NCBI RefSeq assembly: GCF_019679435.2
Contig: NZ_CP139781.1
Coordinates: 1,984,001 to 2,048,000 of the forward strand
Direction: 5' to 3'
Length of the DNA: 64,000 bases
Origin: Actomonas aquatica
GTDB taxonomy: Bacteria > Verrucomicrobiota > Verrucomicrobiia > Opitutales > Opitutaceae
A program made the position numbers and the translations under genes. The notes below the pieces were generated by a model that was given only the letters and a program-made list of their open reading frames with translations, had not been told where the DNA came from and ran no database searches. Below, piece after piece: positions 16,924 through 26,527 of this stretch; position 1 is the stretch's first letter, and each line of letters starts with the position of its first letter.

Positions 16924-17143
16924 ACCCAAATTCAGGACACCTCTACCATCTGAACTCCAGTGCTTTAAAAAATTTTACTTTTACGCCGATGCCTCCGCGA
17001 CCGGCCCCATCCCCCTAAGCGCAAACGGGGGCGGCAAGAATTTCCGCCCCGCTCCTCCCCCCCGCCCCGCATGGCAATTTCACGCTAGGATTCGTTTCCT
17101 CTTCAGTCCGCCAAGCCTGCGCCGAAGTAGCCTCAGATCACGC

Positions 17144-17965
17144 ATGCTCGATACGGATTATGAATTCATCCGCGACTTGGTCTATCGCCACAGTCGCATC
17201 AACCTCGGCCCCGACAAAAAGGCCCTGGTTTCCGCGCGACTGGGTAAACGCCTCCGCGCCACCAAGATTGCGACGATCACGGACTACTGCCGCTTCCTGC
17301 AGGGCCAGTCCAACAACGACGAATTGTCGCACCTGATCGACGTCATTTCGACCAATCACACCTTCTTTTTTCGCGAGCCGGCGCACTTCGATTTCCTGCG
17401 CGAGCGGGCCTGGCCAGAACTGCGTGACCGCGCGCGCAAGGCCAACTGGCCCCACCTCTCCATCTGGAGCGCCGCCGCCTCCTCCGGCGAAGAACCCTAC
17501 TCCCTCGCCATCACTCTGGCCGAACTCGAGGCCCGTGACAAATGGGGCTGGCGCCTGGAAGGCACCGACATTTCCCACCGCATCCTCGCGCGCGCCCGCC
17601 AGGGGATCTACGACGCCTCGGTCGTCGATCGCATCGACCGCAGCCTCGTTTCCCGCTACTTCCTCAAGGGCTTTGGCCCGCAGGCCGGCAAATACTGCAT
17701 AAAGTCCGACCTGCAAAAGCGCATGACCTTCCGGCAGCTCAACCTGCTCGACGCTTCGGTGCCCTACACCCAGCCGTTCCACGTGATCTTCTGCCGCAAC
17801 GTGATGATCTACTTCGATCGCCCCACTCAGGAGGAACTCGTCAATCGCCTCACCCGCCTGCTCGTGCCCGGGGGTTACCTCATGGTCGGCCACTCGGAGA
17901 GCCTCACCGCCATCCAGCACAGCCTGAAGTCCGTCGCCCCGGCGACCTACCGCAAACCCGACTGA
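17144..17965 (+). CDS. cheR: Chemotaxis protein methyltransferase CheR
   Basis: CheR, 273 aa, uses SAM to methylate glutamates on chemoreceptors. The N-terminal domain contains NHTFFFREP (residues 71-79), and the SAM-binding motif WSAAASSGEEPYS spans residues 108-120. Further catalytic-domain motifs are LEGTDISHRILARARQGIYD and VIFCRNVMIYFD. It has no C-terminal pentapeptide-binding extension. It heads a plus-strand chemotaxis operon (cheR, cheB, regulator, cheD, receptor), divergent from flgB across a 250-bp gap. Confidence 0.96.
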   Translation: MLDTDYEFIRDLVYRHSRINLGPDKKALVSARLGKRLRATKIATITDYCRFLQGQSNNDELSHLIDVISTNHTFFFREPAHFDFLRERAWPELRDRARKANWPHLSIWSAAASSGEEPYSLAITLAELEARDKWGWRLEGTDISHRILARARQGIYDASVVDRIDRSLVSRYFLKGFGPQAGKYCIKSDLQKRMTFRQLNLLDASVPYTQPFHVIFCRNVMIYFDRPTQEELVNRLTRLLVPGGYLMVGHSESLTAIQHSLKSVAPATYRKPD

Positions 17966-18008
17966 GCCCTCCACCGCTCGTCGCCCCACCCTCTCGTTCA
18001 ACACCACC

Positions 18009-19148
18009 ATGTCCCAACGCCCCATCCGTGTTCTCATCGTCGATGACTCCGCTGTCGTGCGCCGAGTCGTGCAGGACGTGTTGTCCAAGGAACCCGACAT
18101 CGAAGTCGTTGGCACCGCCATCGACCCGTATTTCGCCCGCGACAAGATCATCGAGACGAACCCCGACGTCCTCACGCTCGATCTCGAAATGCCGCGCATG
18201 GACGGCCTCACCTTCCTCAAGATCGTGATGCAACAACGGCCACTACCGGTCGTGATCATGAGCTCGCTCACCCAAAGCGGTTCCCACCACGCCCTCGAAG
18301 CCCTGCGCCTCGGCGCCGTGGAAGTCCTCGGCAAACCCAACGGCTCCTACTCCATCGGTGACCTGGGACCGCAACTGGTGCAAAAAATCCGCGCCGCCGC
18401 CGCCTCCCGGCCCCGGCCCTCGCGCGAAGACGAACCAGCCACTTCCCCGACGCCGGCCGCCGCACCGGCCGCCCCGATCACGCCCTCCGCCCGTCCGATC
18501 GCCTCCGCGCCCCTGCGTGCCGTGCCCGATCCCCGTCGCCACAACCCCAAACGCCTCCTGCTACTCGGCGCTTCCACCGGTGGCACCGAAGCCCTGCGCG
18601 AAGTGCTCACCCGCCTCCCGGCCGACATCCCGCCCACGGCCATCGTGCAGCACATTCCCCCCACCTTTTCCCGCGCCTTTGCCGAGCGCCTCAACGCCAA
18701 CTGTCGTTTCGAAGTGCGCGAAGCCCGCGACGGCGACGTGCTCACGCCCGGCCTCGCCCTCGTCGCCCCCGGCAACTACCACCTCACCCTCCGCTGGAAC
18801 GGCGCCCGCTACATCGCCCATGTTGTCTCCGGCCCGATGGTCTGGCACCAACGCCCCGCCGTTGACGTCCTCTTCAAATCCATCGCCGACACCGCCGGTC
18901 GCCACGCCGTGGGAGGCGTGCTCACCGGCATGGGCAAGGACGGCGCCGAGGGCCTCCACGTCCTGCGCCAACACGGCGCCCGCACCTTTTCGCAGGACGA
19001 AGCCTCCTGCGTCGTTTACGGCATGCCTCGCGCCGCCTGGGAAGCGGGCGGTTCCGAAGCGCAGGTCAGCCTCGCCAATATGCCGCGCCATATCATGAAC
19101 TTGCTGGAACAACCGACCGCGCGTCCCTCCGCGATGACCACGGCCTGA
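18009..19148 (+). CDS. cheB: Chemotaxis methylesterase/deamidase response regulator CheB
   Basis: CheB, 379 aa. The receiver domain (residues 1-120) has the acidic pocket VDDS and phospho-acceptor Asp58 in DLEMP. A Pro/Ala-rich linker (residues ~130-175) follows. The methylesterase domain carries the catalytic triad in GASTGG (Ser189), QHIPP (His215) and GMGKDG (Asp311). It removes receptor methyl groups set by CheR when phosphorylated by CheA. It is 43 bp after cheR. All key residues are intact. Confidence 0.96.
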   Translation: MSQRPIRVLIVDDSAVVRRVVQDVLSKEPDIEVVGTAIDPYFARDKIIETNPDVLTLDLEMPRMDGLTFLKIVMQQRPLPVVIMSSLTQSGSHHALEALRLGAVEVLGKPNGSYSIGDLGPQLVQKIRAAAASRPRPSREDEPATSPTPAAAPAAPITPSARPIASAPLRAVPDPRRHNPKRLLLLGASTGGTEALREVLTRLPADIPPTAIVQHIPPTFSRAFAERLNANCRFEVREARDGDVLTPGLALVAPGNYHLTLRWNGARYIAHVVSGPMVWHQRPAVDVLFKSIADTAGRHAVGGVLTGMGKDGAEGLHVLRQHGARTFSQDEASCVVYGMPRAAWEAGGSEAQVSLANMPRHIMNLLEQPTARPSAMTTA

Positions 19149-19181
19149 TCCCCACCCCGTTTCCCGCACCTGCTTCTTCCC

Positions 19182-20468
19182 ATGTCCGCCTCCGCCACCA
19201 CCAAGTCTCCCGCCGACCTCAGTCGCTGCGTCCTCGCCGTTGACGACGAGGCCGCTGCGCTCATCGCCCTGCGCGAGACCTTGGAGCGCGAGGGCTACCA
19301 CGTGGCCACCGCCCAGCACCCCCTGCGCGCGCTCGAGCTCGTGCGCGACCAACAGTTCGGCATCATCATTTCCGACCACCGGATGCCCGACATGACCGGC
19401 CTCGAATTCCTCGTGGCCTGCAAGGAGATGCAGCCCAACGCCTCGCGCGTGCTCATCACCGCCGTCCTGTCCCTGCCCACCGTCGTCGCCGCCATCAACC
19501 GCGGTGAAATCTTCCGCTTCATCGCCAAACCGTGGCTACGCGAAGAACTCATCGCCACCGTCGACAACGCCCGCCAGCGCTTCGAACTCGTTGAGCAAAA
19601 CTACCAGCTCCTGCAGGAATCGCAGCGGCTCAACACCGAGCTTTCCGTCGCCAACGAGCGCCTCAACAGCCAGGTCACCGACCTCGATACCGCCAACCGC
19701 AACCTCGACGCCGCCAACAAGGACCTCGCCGAACGCTACGAGCACTCGCTCGAGCTCTGCAGCCGCATCCTCGCGACCTACGACCCCTTCCTCGGCAGCC
19801 GCACCCGCGCCCTCGTCGACCTCGTGCAACTCATGGTGCAGACCGAGCATTTTGAGGGCGACGAAAAGGACGTGCTGCGCACCAGCGCCTGGCTCTGCGA
19901 CCTGGGCCTCATCGGTGTATCCCGTGAGGTGATACGCGCCTTCCGTCAGCACCCCGAGCGCCTCTCCGAACGCGAGCGCGACATCATTTCCCACCACCCG
20001 GTTTACAGCCAGACCCTCGCGTCCTTTGTCGACGCCCGACCCGCCGTGGGCGAGGTCATCCGCGCCCATCACGAACGTTTCGACGGCCGCGGTTTCCCCG
20101 ATGGCATCGCCGGCGAACACATCCCGTGGGTCGCCCGCTGCCTCGCCGCCGCGGTCTGGTTCGTTGAGACCGGCCTGCCCAAAGCCAAAGCCGCCGAGGC
20201 TATCCTCGCCGAGAGTGGTCGCGCCCTCGACCCCGAGGCCGTGCGCCTCGTGCTCAAGGTCACCGAAAGTTTCCAACTCCCGCGCGTCGTGCGCGAGGTC
20301 CTCCTCTCGGAATTGCAACCCGGCATGGTCTTGGCCAGCGGTCTCTACAGCCCCCACGGCATGCTCCTCGTGAGCGAAGGTCAGGCCCTCAACGAGGCCA
20401 TGATCACCAAGCTGCGCAACCACCACAATGTGAACCCCATCAGCCAGCGCCTGCTGGTTTACAACTGA
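19182..20468 (+). CDS. Response regulator with coiled coil and degenerate HD-GYP-like domain
   Basis: 428 aa. Receiver domain at residues ~15-135 with Asp65 in SDHRMPDM, then a strong coiled coil (~140-195), then an HD-GYP-like domain. The metal site is degraded: where active enzymes have an HDxGK core, this protein has WLCDLGLIG (Cys239-Asp240), losing the first His and the Lys. The HH and GYP regions survive as RAHHERFDGRGFPDG (residues 295-308). HD-GYP domains normally hydrolyse cyclic di-GMP; this one probably binds rather than cuts it, or has another role. The position between cheB and cheD suggests a part in chemosensory adaptation. Confidence 0.8.
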   Translation: MSASATTKSPADLSRCVLAVDDEAAALIALRETLEREGYHVATAQHPLRALELVRDQQFGIIISDHRMPDMTGLEFLVACKEMQPNASRVLITAVLSLPTVVAAINRGEIFRFIAKPWLREELIATVDNARQRFELVEQNYQLLQESQRLNTELSVANERLNSQVTDLDTANRNLDAANKDLAERYEHSLELCSRILATYDPFLGSRTRALVDLVQLMVQTEHFEGDEKDVLRTSAWLCDLGLIGVSREVIRAFRQHPERLSERERDIISHHPVYSQTLASFVDARPAVGEVIRAHHERFDGRGFPDGIAGEHIPWVARCLAAAVWFVETGLPKAKAAEAILAESGRALDPEAVRLVLKVTESFQLPRVVREVLLSELQPGMVLASGLYSPHGMLLVSEGQALNEAMITKLRNHHNVNPISQRLLVYN

Positions 20469-20476
20469 GTTAATCC

Positions 20477-21085
20477 ATGGCCGGTTCAGCGAGCATCAAC
20501 GATGTCTTCGGGGCCTTTGCGTCCCCCAAACCCAAAGCCGCTCCATCGCCCGGTGGCAGCTTTGGTTCCCCCACCGGCGCACACAGCAAGTCCTTCGCCC
20601 AACGCGTCGTCGTGGGCGTGGGCGACATGGCGGTGTCCAACGTCGAACACGTCACCTTGTCCACCTTCGCCCTCGGCTCCTGCGTGGGCGTGATCGTCTT
20701 CGACCCCGTGGCCCGCGCCGGCGGTCTGTTGCACCTGATGCTGCCCGACTCCACCCTTTCCCCGGATCGAGCCGGCAAAAAGCCCGCCATGTTTGCCGAC
20801 ACCGGCATTCCCATGCTCTTCAACGCCCTGCGTGGTATCCGCGCCGAGCGCCAACGCGTGAACATTCTGCTCGCCGGTGGCGCCTGCGTGCTGAACGGCC
20901 CCGACCAATTTAAGATCGGCGAACGCAACATCGCCACCACCCGCAAGCTCCTGTCCCTCTACGGACTGCGCGCCTCCTACGAAGAACTCGGCGGGAACGT
21001 AAATCGCACCGTCCACCTCAACATCGCAACCGGCGAAGTCTTCCTCAAACTCCCGGGGCGCGAAATCCGTCACCGCCTCGGCTGA
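20477..21085 (+). CDS. cheD: Chemoreceptor glutamine deamidase CheD
   Basis: CheD, 202 aa. The catalytic Cys69 lies in ALGSCVGVIVFD and the active-site His86 in GGLLHLMLPDS. CheD deamidates glutamines on receptors and in some bacteria is regulated by CheC, which is not seen here. The first ~40 residues are a Ser/Pro/Gly-rich extension not found in short CheD proteins. The start at 20477 lies 8 bp after the previous stop. It is followed by the receptor gene it probably acts on. Confidence 0.93.
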   Translation: MAGSASINDVFGAFASPKPKAAPSPGGSFGSPTGAHSKSFAQRVVVGVGDMAVSNVEHVTLSTFALGSCVGVIVFDPVARAGGLLHLMLPDSTLSPDRAGKKPAMFADTGIPMLFNALRGIRAERQRVNILLAGGACVLNGPDQFKIGERNIATTRKLLSLYGLRASYEELGGNVNRTVHLNIATGEVFLKLPGREIRHRLG

Positions 21086-21157
21086 GTCTTTTCCCGGCGT
21101 GCCCGGACGCAACCGGAGCCGCCCTCGGACCTCCGGATCCTGCCTCCTCGCCCGCTC

Positions 21158-22654
21158 ATGAAATCTCTGTCGCTCGGCCACCGCGTTGCCCTGATCATCG
21201 CCGCCTTCTGCGTGCTCATCGCCGTCGGTATCGGCGTCACGCTCCACCGCGTCACCCAGCTCCACGACCTCGGCGACCAGATCGCCACCAATAACCTGCC
21301 CGGCGCCGCCTACGCCGGTCGCATCGGGGTCGAAGCCGCCAACCGCCAGATCATGCTCGGCCGCGTCCTGCTCGCCTACGACGACAGCGAGGTAGCGGCC
21401 GCGCGCGCTGCGGTCGACGAGGTTGATGCCCGGCTCCAACACTCGCTCGACGCCTACGTGGCCTCCATCCGCACCGACGCAGACCGCGCCCGTTACGAGA
21501 CCTTCCTCGCCTCCGAGAGAGCCTATCAGGATGCCGCGCAAAACTTCTACGCCAAGGTCGGCATCGATCCAGCCGACGCCGCCGACGCCTTCGATATCGA
21601 CGTGGCCCAAGCCTATGCCGCATTGCGCGAGGCCGTCACCAGCCTCATCGATCACAACATGGATGCCGGCTTCACCGCCGGTGAAGCCCTGCGAGCCGAC
21701 GTAAGACTGATGCAGTGGCAAACCGTCATCGTCGGATCCGTCATTTTCGTCGCCATCATCCTCGCCAGCACCCTCTCCGTGCGCGGGCTCAACCGCAGCC
21801 TCGGCCGCATCGCCGGCGCGCTCGTCGCCAGTGCCGACCGCACCGCCGCCGCCACCCGCCAGGTCGCGCAATCATCGCAGACCCTGGCCGACGACGCCGG
21901 TAGCCAGGCCGCCGCGCTCGAAGAGACCAGCGCCTCGCTGGAGGAGATCAGCACCATGACCCAGCGCAACGCCGACAGCGCCCGCGAAGCCAAGCGCTAT
22001 GCCTCCGACACGCGCACCGCCGCCGACGCCGGGGCCCAGCACATGACGCGCATGCTCGAAGCCATGGAAGCCATTCACCAGTCCTCCGACGAGATTGCCT
22101 CCATCGTGAAGACGATCGATGCCATCGCCTCCCAAACCAACCTGCTCGCCCTCAACGCCGCCGTCGAAGCCGCCCGCGCCGGCGAGGCCGGGGCCGGCTT
22201 CGCCGTCGTGGCCGAAGAGGTGCGCAACCTCGCCCGCCGCTCCGCCGAGTCCGCCCACGAAACCGCCGCCCGCATCGAACAATCGGTCACGCGCAGTCGG
22301 CACGGTCTCGCCATCTCCCGCGAAGTCAGCGGCGCCCTCGAGCGCATCGTCGAGTGTGCCCGACAAGTGGATACACTGGTCGCCCGCATCGATCACGCCT
22401 CCAGCGAACAAAGCCAGGGCATCCAACACGTCACCCAAGCGGTCACGCAAATGGACACCGTCACCCAACAAAGCGCCGCCGTCGCCGAGGAATCCGCCGG
22501 CACCGCCACCACCTTGGATCACGAAGTGCGCACCCTGCGGGAGAGTGTGGCCAACCTCGAACGCCTCATCGGCGCCACCAGCATCCAGGACCACGCCACC
22601 GACCACGAGGTGGCGACGGCCGCAAACTACGCCCCCACCACCGTCGCAGCATAA
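21158..22654 (+). CDS. Methyl-accepting chemotaxis protein
   Basis: Chemoreceptor of 498 aa. First membrane helix at residues ~9-30 ([20 protein letters not shown]), then a ~150-residue four-helix-type periplasmic sensor, and a second helix near residues 188-210 ([19 protein letters not shown]). The cytoplasmic signalling domain has the hairpin tip [20 protein letters not shown] near residue 325-345, which binds CheA and CheW. There is no C-terminal pentapeptide tether for CheR. The ligand cannot be predicted. It closes the cheR-cheB-cheD operon. Confidence 0.95.
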   Translation: MKSLSLGHRVALIIAAFCVLIAVGIGVTLHRVTQLHDLGDQIATNNLPGAAYAGRIGVEAANRQIMLGRVLLAYDDSEVAAARAAVDEVDARLQHSLDAYVASIRTDADRARYETFLASERAYQDAAQNFYAKVGIDPADAADAFDIDVAQAYAALREAVTSLIDHNMDAGFTAGEALRADVRLMQWQTVIVGSVIFVAIILASTLSVRGLNRSLGRIAGALVASADRTAAATRQVAQSSQTLADDAGSQAAALEETSASLEEISTMTQRNADSAREAKRYASDTRTAADAGAQHMTRMLEAMEAIHQSSDEIASIVKTIDAIASQTNLLALNAAVEAARAGEAGAGFAVVAEEVRNLARRSAESAHETAARIEQSVTRSRHGLAISREVSGALERIVECARQVDTLVARIDHASSEQSQGIQHVTQAVTQMDTVTQQSAAVAEESAGTATTLDHEVRTLRESVANLERLIGATSIQDHATDHEVATAANYAPTTVAA

Positions 22655-22687
22655 AGCCGTCGCGCTGATTCCAATTCAAACGGCTTT
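22653..22687 (+). terminator. Possible terminator after the chemoreceptor gene
   Basis: AAAGCCGT (22653-22660) can pair with ACGGCTTT (22680-22687) across a 19-nt loop, followed by CTCTAG. The stem overlaps the stop codon and the trailing T-run is weak, so confidence is modest. Confidence 0.35.
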
Positions 22688-22729
22688 CTCTAGTGGCGCC
22701 CGGAACGATTTCCGGTAGGATGTCCGGTC

Positions 22730-23038
22730 ATGGGCATCAATGTCTCCTTAAACGGCCGCCCCGTGCGATCTCCGATCGTGCGTGGACTCGCCTTCCTCGT
22801 CGCCCTCCTGCTGGCCCTCGTGGTGGGCACCGTCGCCGTGGCCGTGCTGCTGCCGCTGCTCGGCGTCGCCCTGGCGGTAGGTGCCATTGGCACCGGAGCC
22901 TTCCTGCTCAACCGCCATTTCCGCCGGGGCCAGCTCCGCGCCAAACCACGCGCAGAAAACGCCCCGCCTCCCGGCACCACCGAGGTCATCGACGAAGACA
23001 CCAAACTAGCCCGCGCCAAACCGGTCGAGCGCGTGTAA
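22730..23038 (+). CDS. Small membrane protein of unknown function
   Basis: 102 aa. The middle (about residues 17-60) is one long hydrophobic stretch, GLAFLVALLLALVVGTVAVA followed by VLLPLLGVALAVGAIGTGAF, enough for two membrane helices in a hairpin. The tail after residue 62 is basic then Pro/Glu-rich (RRGQLRAKPRAENAPPPG). No family is recognised. It stands alone between the chemotaxis operon and a convergent HDOD gene. High G/C at third positions and a fitting start support a real gene. Confidence 0.65.
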   Translation: MGINVSLNGRPVRSPIVRGLAFLVALLLALVVGTVAVAVLLPLLGVALAVGAIGTGAFLLNRHFRRGQLRAKPRAENAPPPGTTEVIDEDTKLARAKPVERV

Positions 23039-23073
23039 AAACCAGCTGATCGAAAGCGGCAACCGGCTGCGCA

Positions 23074-23099
23074 CCCGGGGTCAACGCCCCCGGCTACAG
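23074..23099. repeat. REP-like GC palindrome with CGGCTACA tail
   Basis: CCGGGG at 23075-23080 pairs with CCCCGG at 23088-23093, followed by CTACAG. The same layout, a G/C-rich hairpin followed by CGGCTACA, appears in each copy of the 270-bp repeat unit near 38.6-39.2 kb, which suggests a dispersed palindromic element family. Confidence 0.45.
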
Positions 23100-23107
23100 A
23101 CCCTCCG

Positions 23108-23145
23108 ACCGGAAACCCTTCGCGATTCTTCGCGACGTTCCCGGT
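23108..23145. terminator. Bidirectional hairpin between convergent genes
   Basis: Imperfect long hairpin: ACCGG...TTCGCGA, then TTC, then TTCGCGA...CCGGT. It lies between the plus-strand membrane-protein gene and the minus-strand HDOD gene, where a shared terminator is expected. There is no strong T-tract. Confidence 0.45.
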
Positions 23146-23166
23146 TTGAACCCTTAACCACGGGCC

Positions 23167-24042
23167 TCAGAGCTCGATTTCGCCCGTCGTCATGCGGTCG
23201 TGCAGCATGCGCTCGGAACGCTCGAGGACGATCGGGAAGGCCTTTTCCAGGACCTCGGCATTGAGATTCCACTCGTCGAGCAGATCTGCCTGAAGATCGA
23301 AAAGGAAACCATCCTCGGCCACGCCGGCGCCGATGCTCGTCGCCACGTATTTGGCGGCATGCACCACCATCACCAACGGCATGTCTTCCTCCGGCACGTC
23401 CCGGCTCGGCGGATTGTGCTCCACCGGCGCGATGAGATTGGGCGGAAAATTCCAGCGGCGCAGCAACTCCGCGCCGGCTTCGATGTGGCAATAGCCGAGG
23501 ATCGCACGCTCGGACTCCGCCCACGCGACACCGTGTTCGCGTTGGTGCGTGCGAATGTCGCCAAAGTAGTCGGCGCATGAATACGCCACGGCCATCTTGC
23601 CGATCTCGTGCACCAGGCCGGCCGCGTAGGCTTTACCCGGATCCACGACGCCAGTGGTTTCGGCCAGATACTCCGCGGCGACCGCGGTCACCAGCGACAG
23701 GCGACAGAAATCCCCCTGTTGCCAACCATAGCCGGCGATCTCCTGGTTGAACCAACGGCCTACCAACGCGAGTGCGCTGAGGCGGTAGATTTCCTTGATG
23801 CCCAAACGCATGAGCGCGCTGTTGAGCGTATCCACCGGCTCGCCACCGCCAAAGAAGGCGGAATTGGCCAGACGCAGGGTCGAACCCGCCAAGGCGGCAT
23901 CCAACTGGATGATCGCCCCGATCTCTTCGATACCGGTCTCTTCGTCGTCGAGCGCGGAGATTAAGCGCGGCATGAGCGAGGGCGAACAAGGCAGTTTGAG
24001 CGCCCGTTCGCAGACTTGGTCGAGGGAGGGGATCTGGCTCAT
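23167..24042 (-). CDS. HDOD-domain signalling protein
   Basis: 291 aa with one HDOD domain (a catalytically dead relative of HD domains). The pattern is PRLISALDDEETGIEEIGAI, then AALAGSTLRLANSAFFGG and LMRLGIKEIYRLSALALVG, with YAAGLVHEIGKMAV in the HD position. HDOD proteins are usually regulators in motility, chemotaxis or two-component networks; no enzyme activity is expected. It lies just upstream of cheA on the opposite side of a heptamer repeat region, but as the downstream gene in transcription. A second HDOD gene is at 33480-34406. Confidence 0.85.
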   Translation of the reverse strand: MSQIPSLDQVCERALKLPCSPSLMPRLISALDDEETGIEEIGAIIQLDAALAGSTLRLANSAFFGGGEPVDTLNSALMRLGIKEIYRLSALALVGRWFNQEIAGYGWQQGDFCRLSLVTAVAAEYLAETTGVVDPGKAYAAGLVHEIGKMAVAYSCADYFGDIRTHQREHGVAWAESERAILGYCHIEAGAELLRRWNFPPNLIAPVEHNPPSRDVPEEDMPLVMVVHAAKYVATSIGAGVAEDGFLFDLQADLLDEWNLNAEVLEKAFPIVLERSERMLHDRMTTGEIEL

Positions 24043-24045
24043 TTC

Positions 24046-24155
24046 GGAGGTAGGATGTTGGCGGTCAGAGGTAGGAATCAGAATGCAGGTGAGGAAGCGA
24101 TGCGGGTGATTCGCGGACGCACTTCAAACTTCTTACTTCTGACTTCTGACTTCAC
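24046..24155. repeat. Heptamer arrays between cheA and the HDOD gene
   Basis: Right arm at 24121-24155: five exact heptamers ACTTCNN (free dinucleotides AA, TT, TG, TG, AC). Left arm at 24046-24087: a looser period-7 series around GGNNGTN. The unique core between them is about 33 bp. The arrangement parallels 2988-3094 and 41891-41991. Confidence 0.75.
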
Positions 24156-24163
24156 GCATGTGG

Positions 24164-26377
24164 TCAGGCGGCTTCGTCAAAGAGCGCGCCCGGATCGAGA
24201 ATGAGTGCGATGTTGCCGTCACCGAGGATCGCCCCACCAGCGACACCGCGCAGGCCCTGAAGGAAGGAACCGAGGCTCTTGATGACGACTTCCTGCTTGT
24301 TGACCATCTCGTCGACGAGGAGCGCGTGACTGCGGCCGGCACTCTCGACGATGACCATGATGCCTTCGGTCGGCTGCTCGATCGCGCCCGGGATGCCAAA
24401 CTGCTGGTGCAGGCGGGTGATGGGCAGAATCTTGCCGCGATGATCGAGCACTTCGCCGGTGCCTTGCACCTTGGAGAGGATTTCGGGACTCGGACGCAGC
24501 GCCATCTGCACCGAAGTGCTGGGCAGAATGAAACGGTCTTCGCCCACCTTCACCACGAGGCCGTCGATGATGGCCATGGTGAGCGGCAACATGATGCGGA
24601 AGGTGGACCCGATCCCGAGTTCGGACTCGATCTCGATCTTGCCGCGCAACTTCTCGATATTCCGCTTCACCACATCCATGCCGACGCCACGACCGGATAC
24701 GGCGGTGACCTTTTCGGCGGTGGAGAAACCGGGGTGGAAGATGAGCTGGTAAATTTCCTGTTCCTCGAGGCCGTGGTTCTCGCCGATGAGGCCCTGCTTG
24801 CGGGCCTTCGCCAGGAGCTTGTTGGCATCGAGACCGCGACCGTCGTCGGTCAGCTCGATCACCATATTGCTGCCCTGGTGGTAGGCGTTGAGGGACACAT
24901 TGCCGGTCACGTCCTTGCCGGCCGCGGTGCGGCCCTCCGGATCTTCGAGACCGTGGTCCATCGCATTGCGCACCATGTGCACGAGCGGATCAGCGATCTC
25001 TTCAACGACACTGCGATCGATTTCGGTGTCTTCACCGGAAACATGGAAGGAGACCTTCTTGCCGCACTCGCGCGAGAGGTCGCGGGCGATGCGTTCCATC
25101 TTCTGGAAGGTCGGTTTCACCGGCACCATGCGCAGCGCCATGGCGGTGTGCTGCAGCTCCTTGGTGATGCGGCCGAGTTGGGTGAGGTTGCGAGTGAGGG
25201 TGGAGCCGTCGTCGGTGGAATCGGCCGCACGATCGCGGGAGGATTCCATCAACTGGCTCTGCACAATCACCAGCTCGCCCACGACGTTCATGAGATTGTC
25301 GAGCTTTTCGGTATTCACGCGCACCGTGGCAGTGGCAGCCATCGGACGCACCACATTGGCGCGGCGCGGCGCAGCCTTGGCGGCGGGGGCGTCACTCTTG
25401 GCGGCGACCGGCGCGGCCGCTTCCTCCTGCTCGGCTTCCAGCTCCGCCGCGGCATCGGCAAAGGAAATTGGCGCCGGGGCGGCGGGGGCTGCTGCAGCCA
25501 CCGGAGCCGGCTCGGTGCCGCGCGGCACCGCCACGCGCTTCACGGAGGCGATGAGATTGGAAACCGGGATCACTTCGTCCGGCAGGACTCCCTGCTCGAG
25601 CGCGACCGTGATTTGCTGCACCATCGCCTGCACGGCGTCACGGGAACGCAGGATCTCGGTGATGATGGAAGGCGTGAGATCGAGTTCGTTGTTGCGAGCG
25701 AGGTCGAGCAGCGACTCCACCTCGTGAGTGAGCGTGTGCATCGGCGTGAGCTTCAGGAAGCCTGATACGCCTTTGATGGTGTGGAAGGAACGGAACATCG
25801 ACGCCATCGCGTCGGCATCCTTCGGCTCTTCGTCGAGCACCAGCAAAGCAGCCTCGATCTGTTGCAAATGGTCCACCGCCTCGGCGTGGAATTCGGCCAA
25901 CAGCTCGGCATTCTCCTCCATGTTGAGATCCAACACGGTATCGATCGAAGTATCGACCTCGGGCTCGGCGGCAGCAGTAGCCGCGGCGGGGACCGGCTCT
26001 TCCGCGACCGGGGCGGCCGCAGATTCGACCCCTCCGTCGCGCACTTCCAGCACGTCCTCATCCCAAGTGGGGAGATCGTCTTCCGCGCGGCGCGTCAACA
26101 CGGCCATGGGAAGCCAGTCGATGAGACGCTTCACCTTGGACACATTGGCCTCGTCGAAGGGCATGGCGTTATCGAGCAGGGCATCCAGCCCGCTCCGCAC
26201 TTCCAGCGCGGGCGCAAGGAACGCGCTGTCGTCGCCGGCCAGTTCGATGAGCTCACCAAGGAGCGAGTAGATGGGAATGAGGCCATCGTCCTTCCCGACC
26301 TGAATGAGAATGCTCTCAGAGGCGAGACGGTTGCTGATTTCGTCGATGGCGGTAAGGTTTTCCTGGGAGATAGGCAT
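24164..26377 (-). CDS. cheA: Chemotaxis histidine kinase CheA
   Basis: CheA, 737 aa. Unusually, about 150 residues (an N-terminal helical region then an Ala/Pro/Glu-rich linker) precede the Hpt domain, whose phosphorylated His199 lies in SFHTIKGVSGFL. A second Pro/Ala linker follows, then the dimerisation helices, the ATPase domain (NAMDHGLEDPEGR; LTDDGRGLD; GRGVGMDVV) and a CheW-like C-terminal domain ending ILDPGALFDEAA. It phosphorylates CheY and CheB. No separate CheY gene was found in the window. cheW is divergent, 150 bp away. Confidence 0.95.
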   Translation of the reverse strand: MPISQENLTAIDEISNRLASESILIQVGKDDGLIPIYSLLGELIELAGDDSAFLAPALEVRSGLDALLDNAMPFDEANVSKVKRLIDWLPMAVLTRRAEDDLPTWDEDVLEVRDGGVESAAAPVAEEPVPAAATAAAEPEVDTSIDTVLDLNMEENAELLAEFHAEAVDHLQQIEAALLVLDEEPKDADAMASMFRSFHTIKGVSGFLKLTPMHTLTHEVESLLDLARNNELDLTPSIITEILRSRDAVQAMVQQITVALEQGVLPDEVIPVSNLIASVKRVAVPRGTEPAPVAAAAPAAPAPISFADAAAELEAEQEEAAAPVAAKSDAPAAKAAPRRANVVRPMAATATVRVNTEKLDNLMNVVGELVIVQSQLMESSRDRAADSTDDGSTLTRNLTQLGRITKELQHTAMALRMVPVKPTFQKMERIARDLSRECGKKVSFHVSGEDTEIDRSVVEEIADPLVHMVRNAMDHGLEDPEGRTAAGKDVTGNVSLNAYHQGSNMVIELTDDGRGLDANKLLAKARKQGLIGENHGLEEQEIYQLIFHPGFSTAEKVTAVSGRGVGMDVVKRNIEKLRGKIEIESELGIGSTFRIMLPLTMAIIDGLVVKVGEDRFILPSTSVQMALRPSPEILSKVQGTGEVLDHRGKILPITRLHQQFGIPGAIEQPTEGIMVIVESAGRSHALLVDEMVNKQEVVIKSLGSFLQGLRGVAGGAILGDGNIALILDPGALFDEAA

Positions 26378-26527
26378 GGCCGCGTTGAAAAATTGCTACG
26401 GGGAGTGGCTACTGATTTCGGCTCAGCCACGGAGAACTTAACCACCAATCTTCCCGGCAAATATCCCCACTTTTTCCTGAAGTGCCCCTCCACCCGTGTC
26501 GATGCAGGCTCCATCACACCCGTGCTC

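Noticed and set aside
17073..17088. TGGCAATTTCACGCT before cheR as a sigma-54 promoter
   Set aside because: GG and GC are nine bases apart instead of ten, a spacing sigma-54 rarely tolerates.
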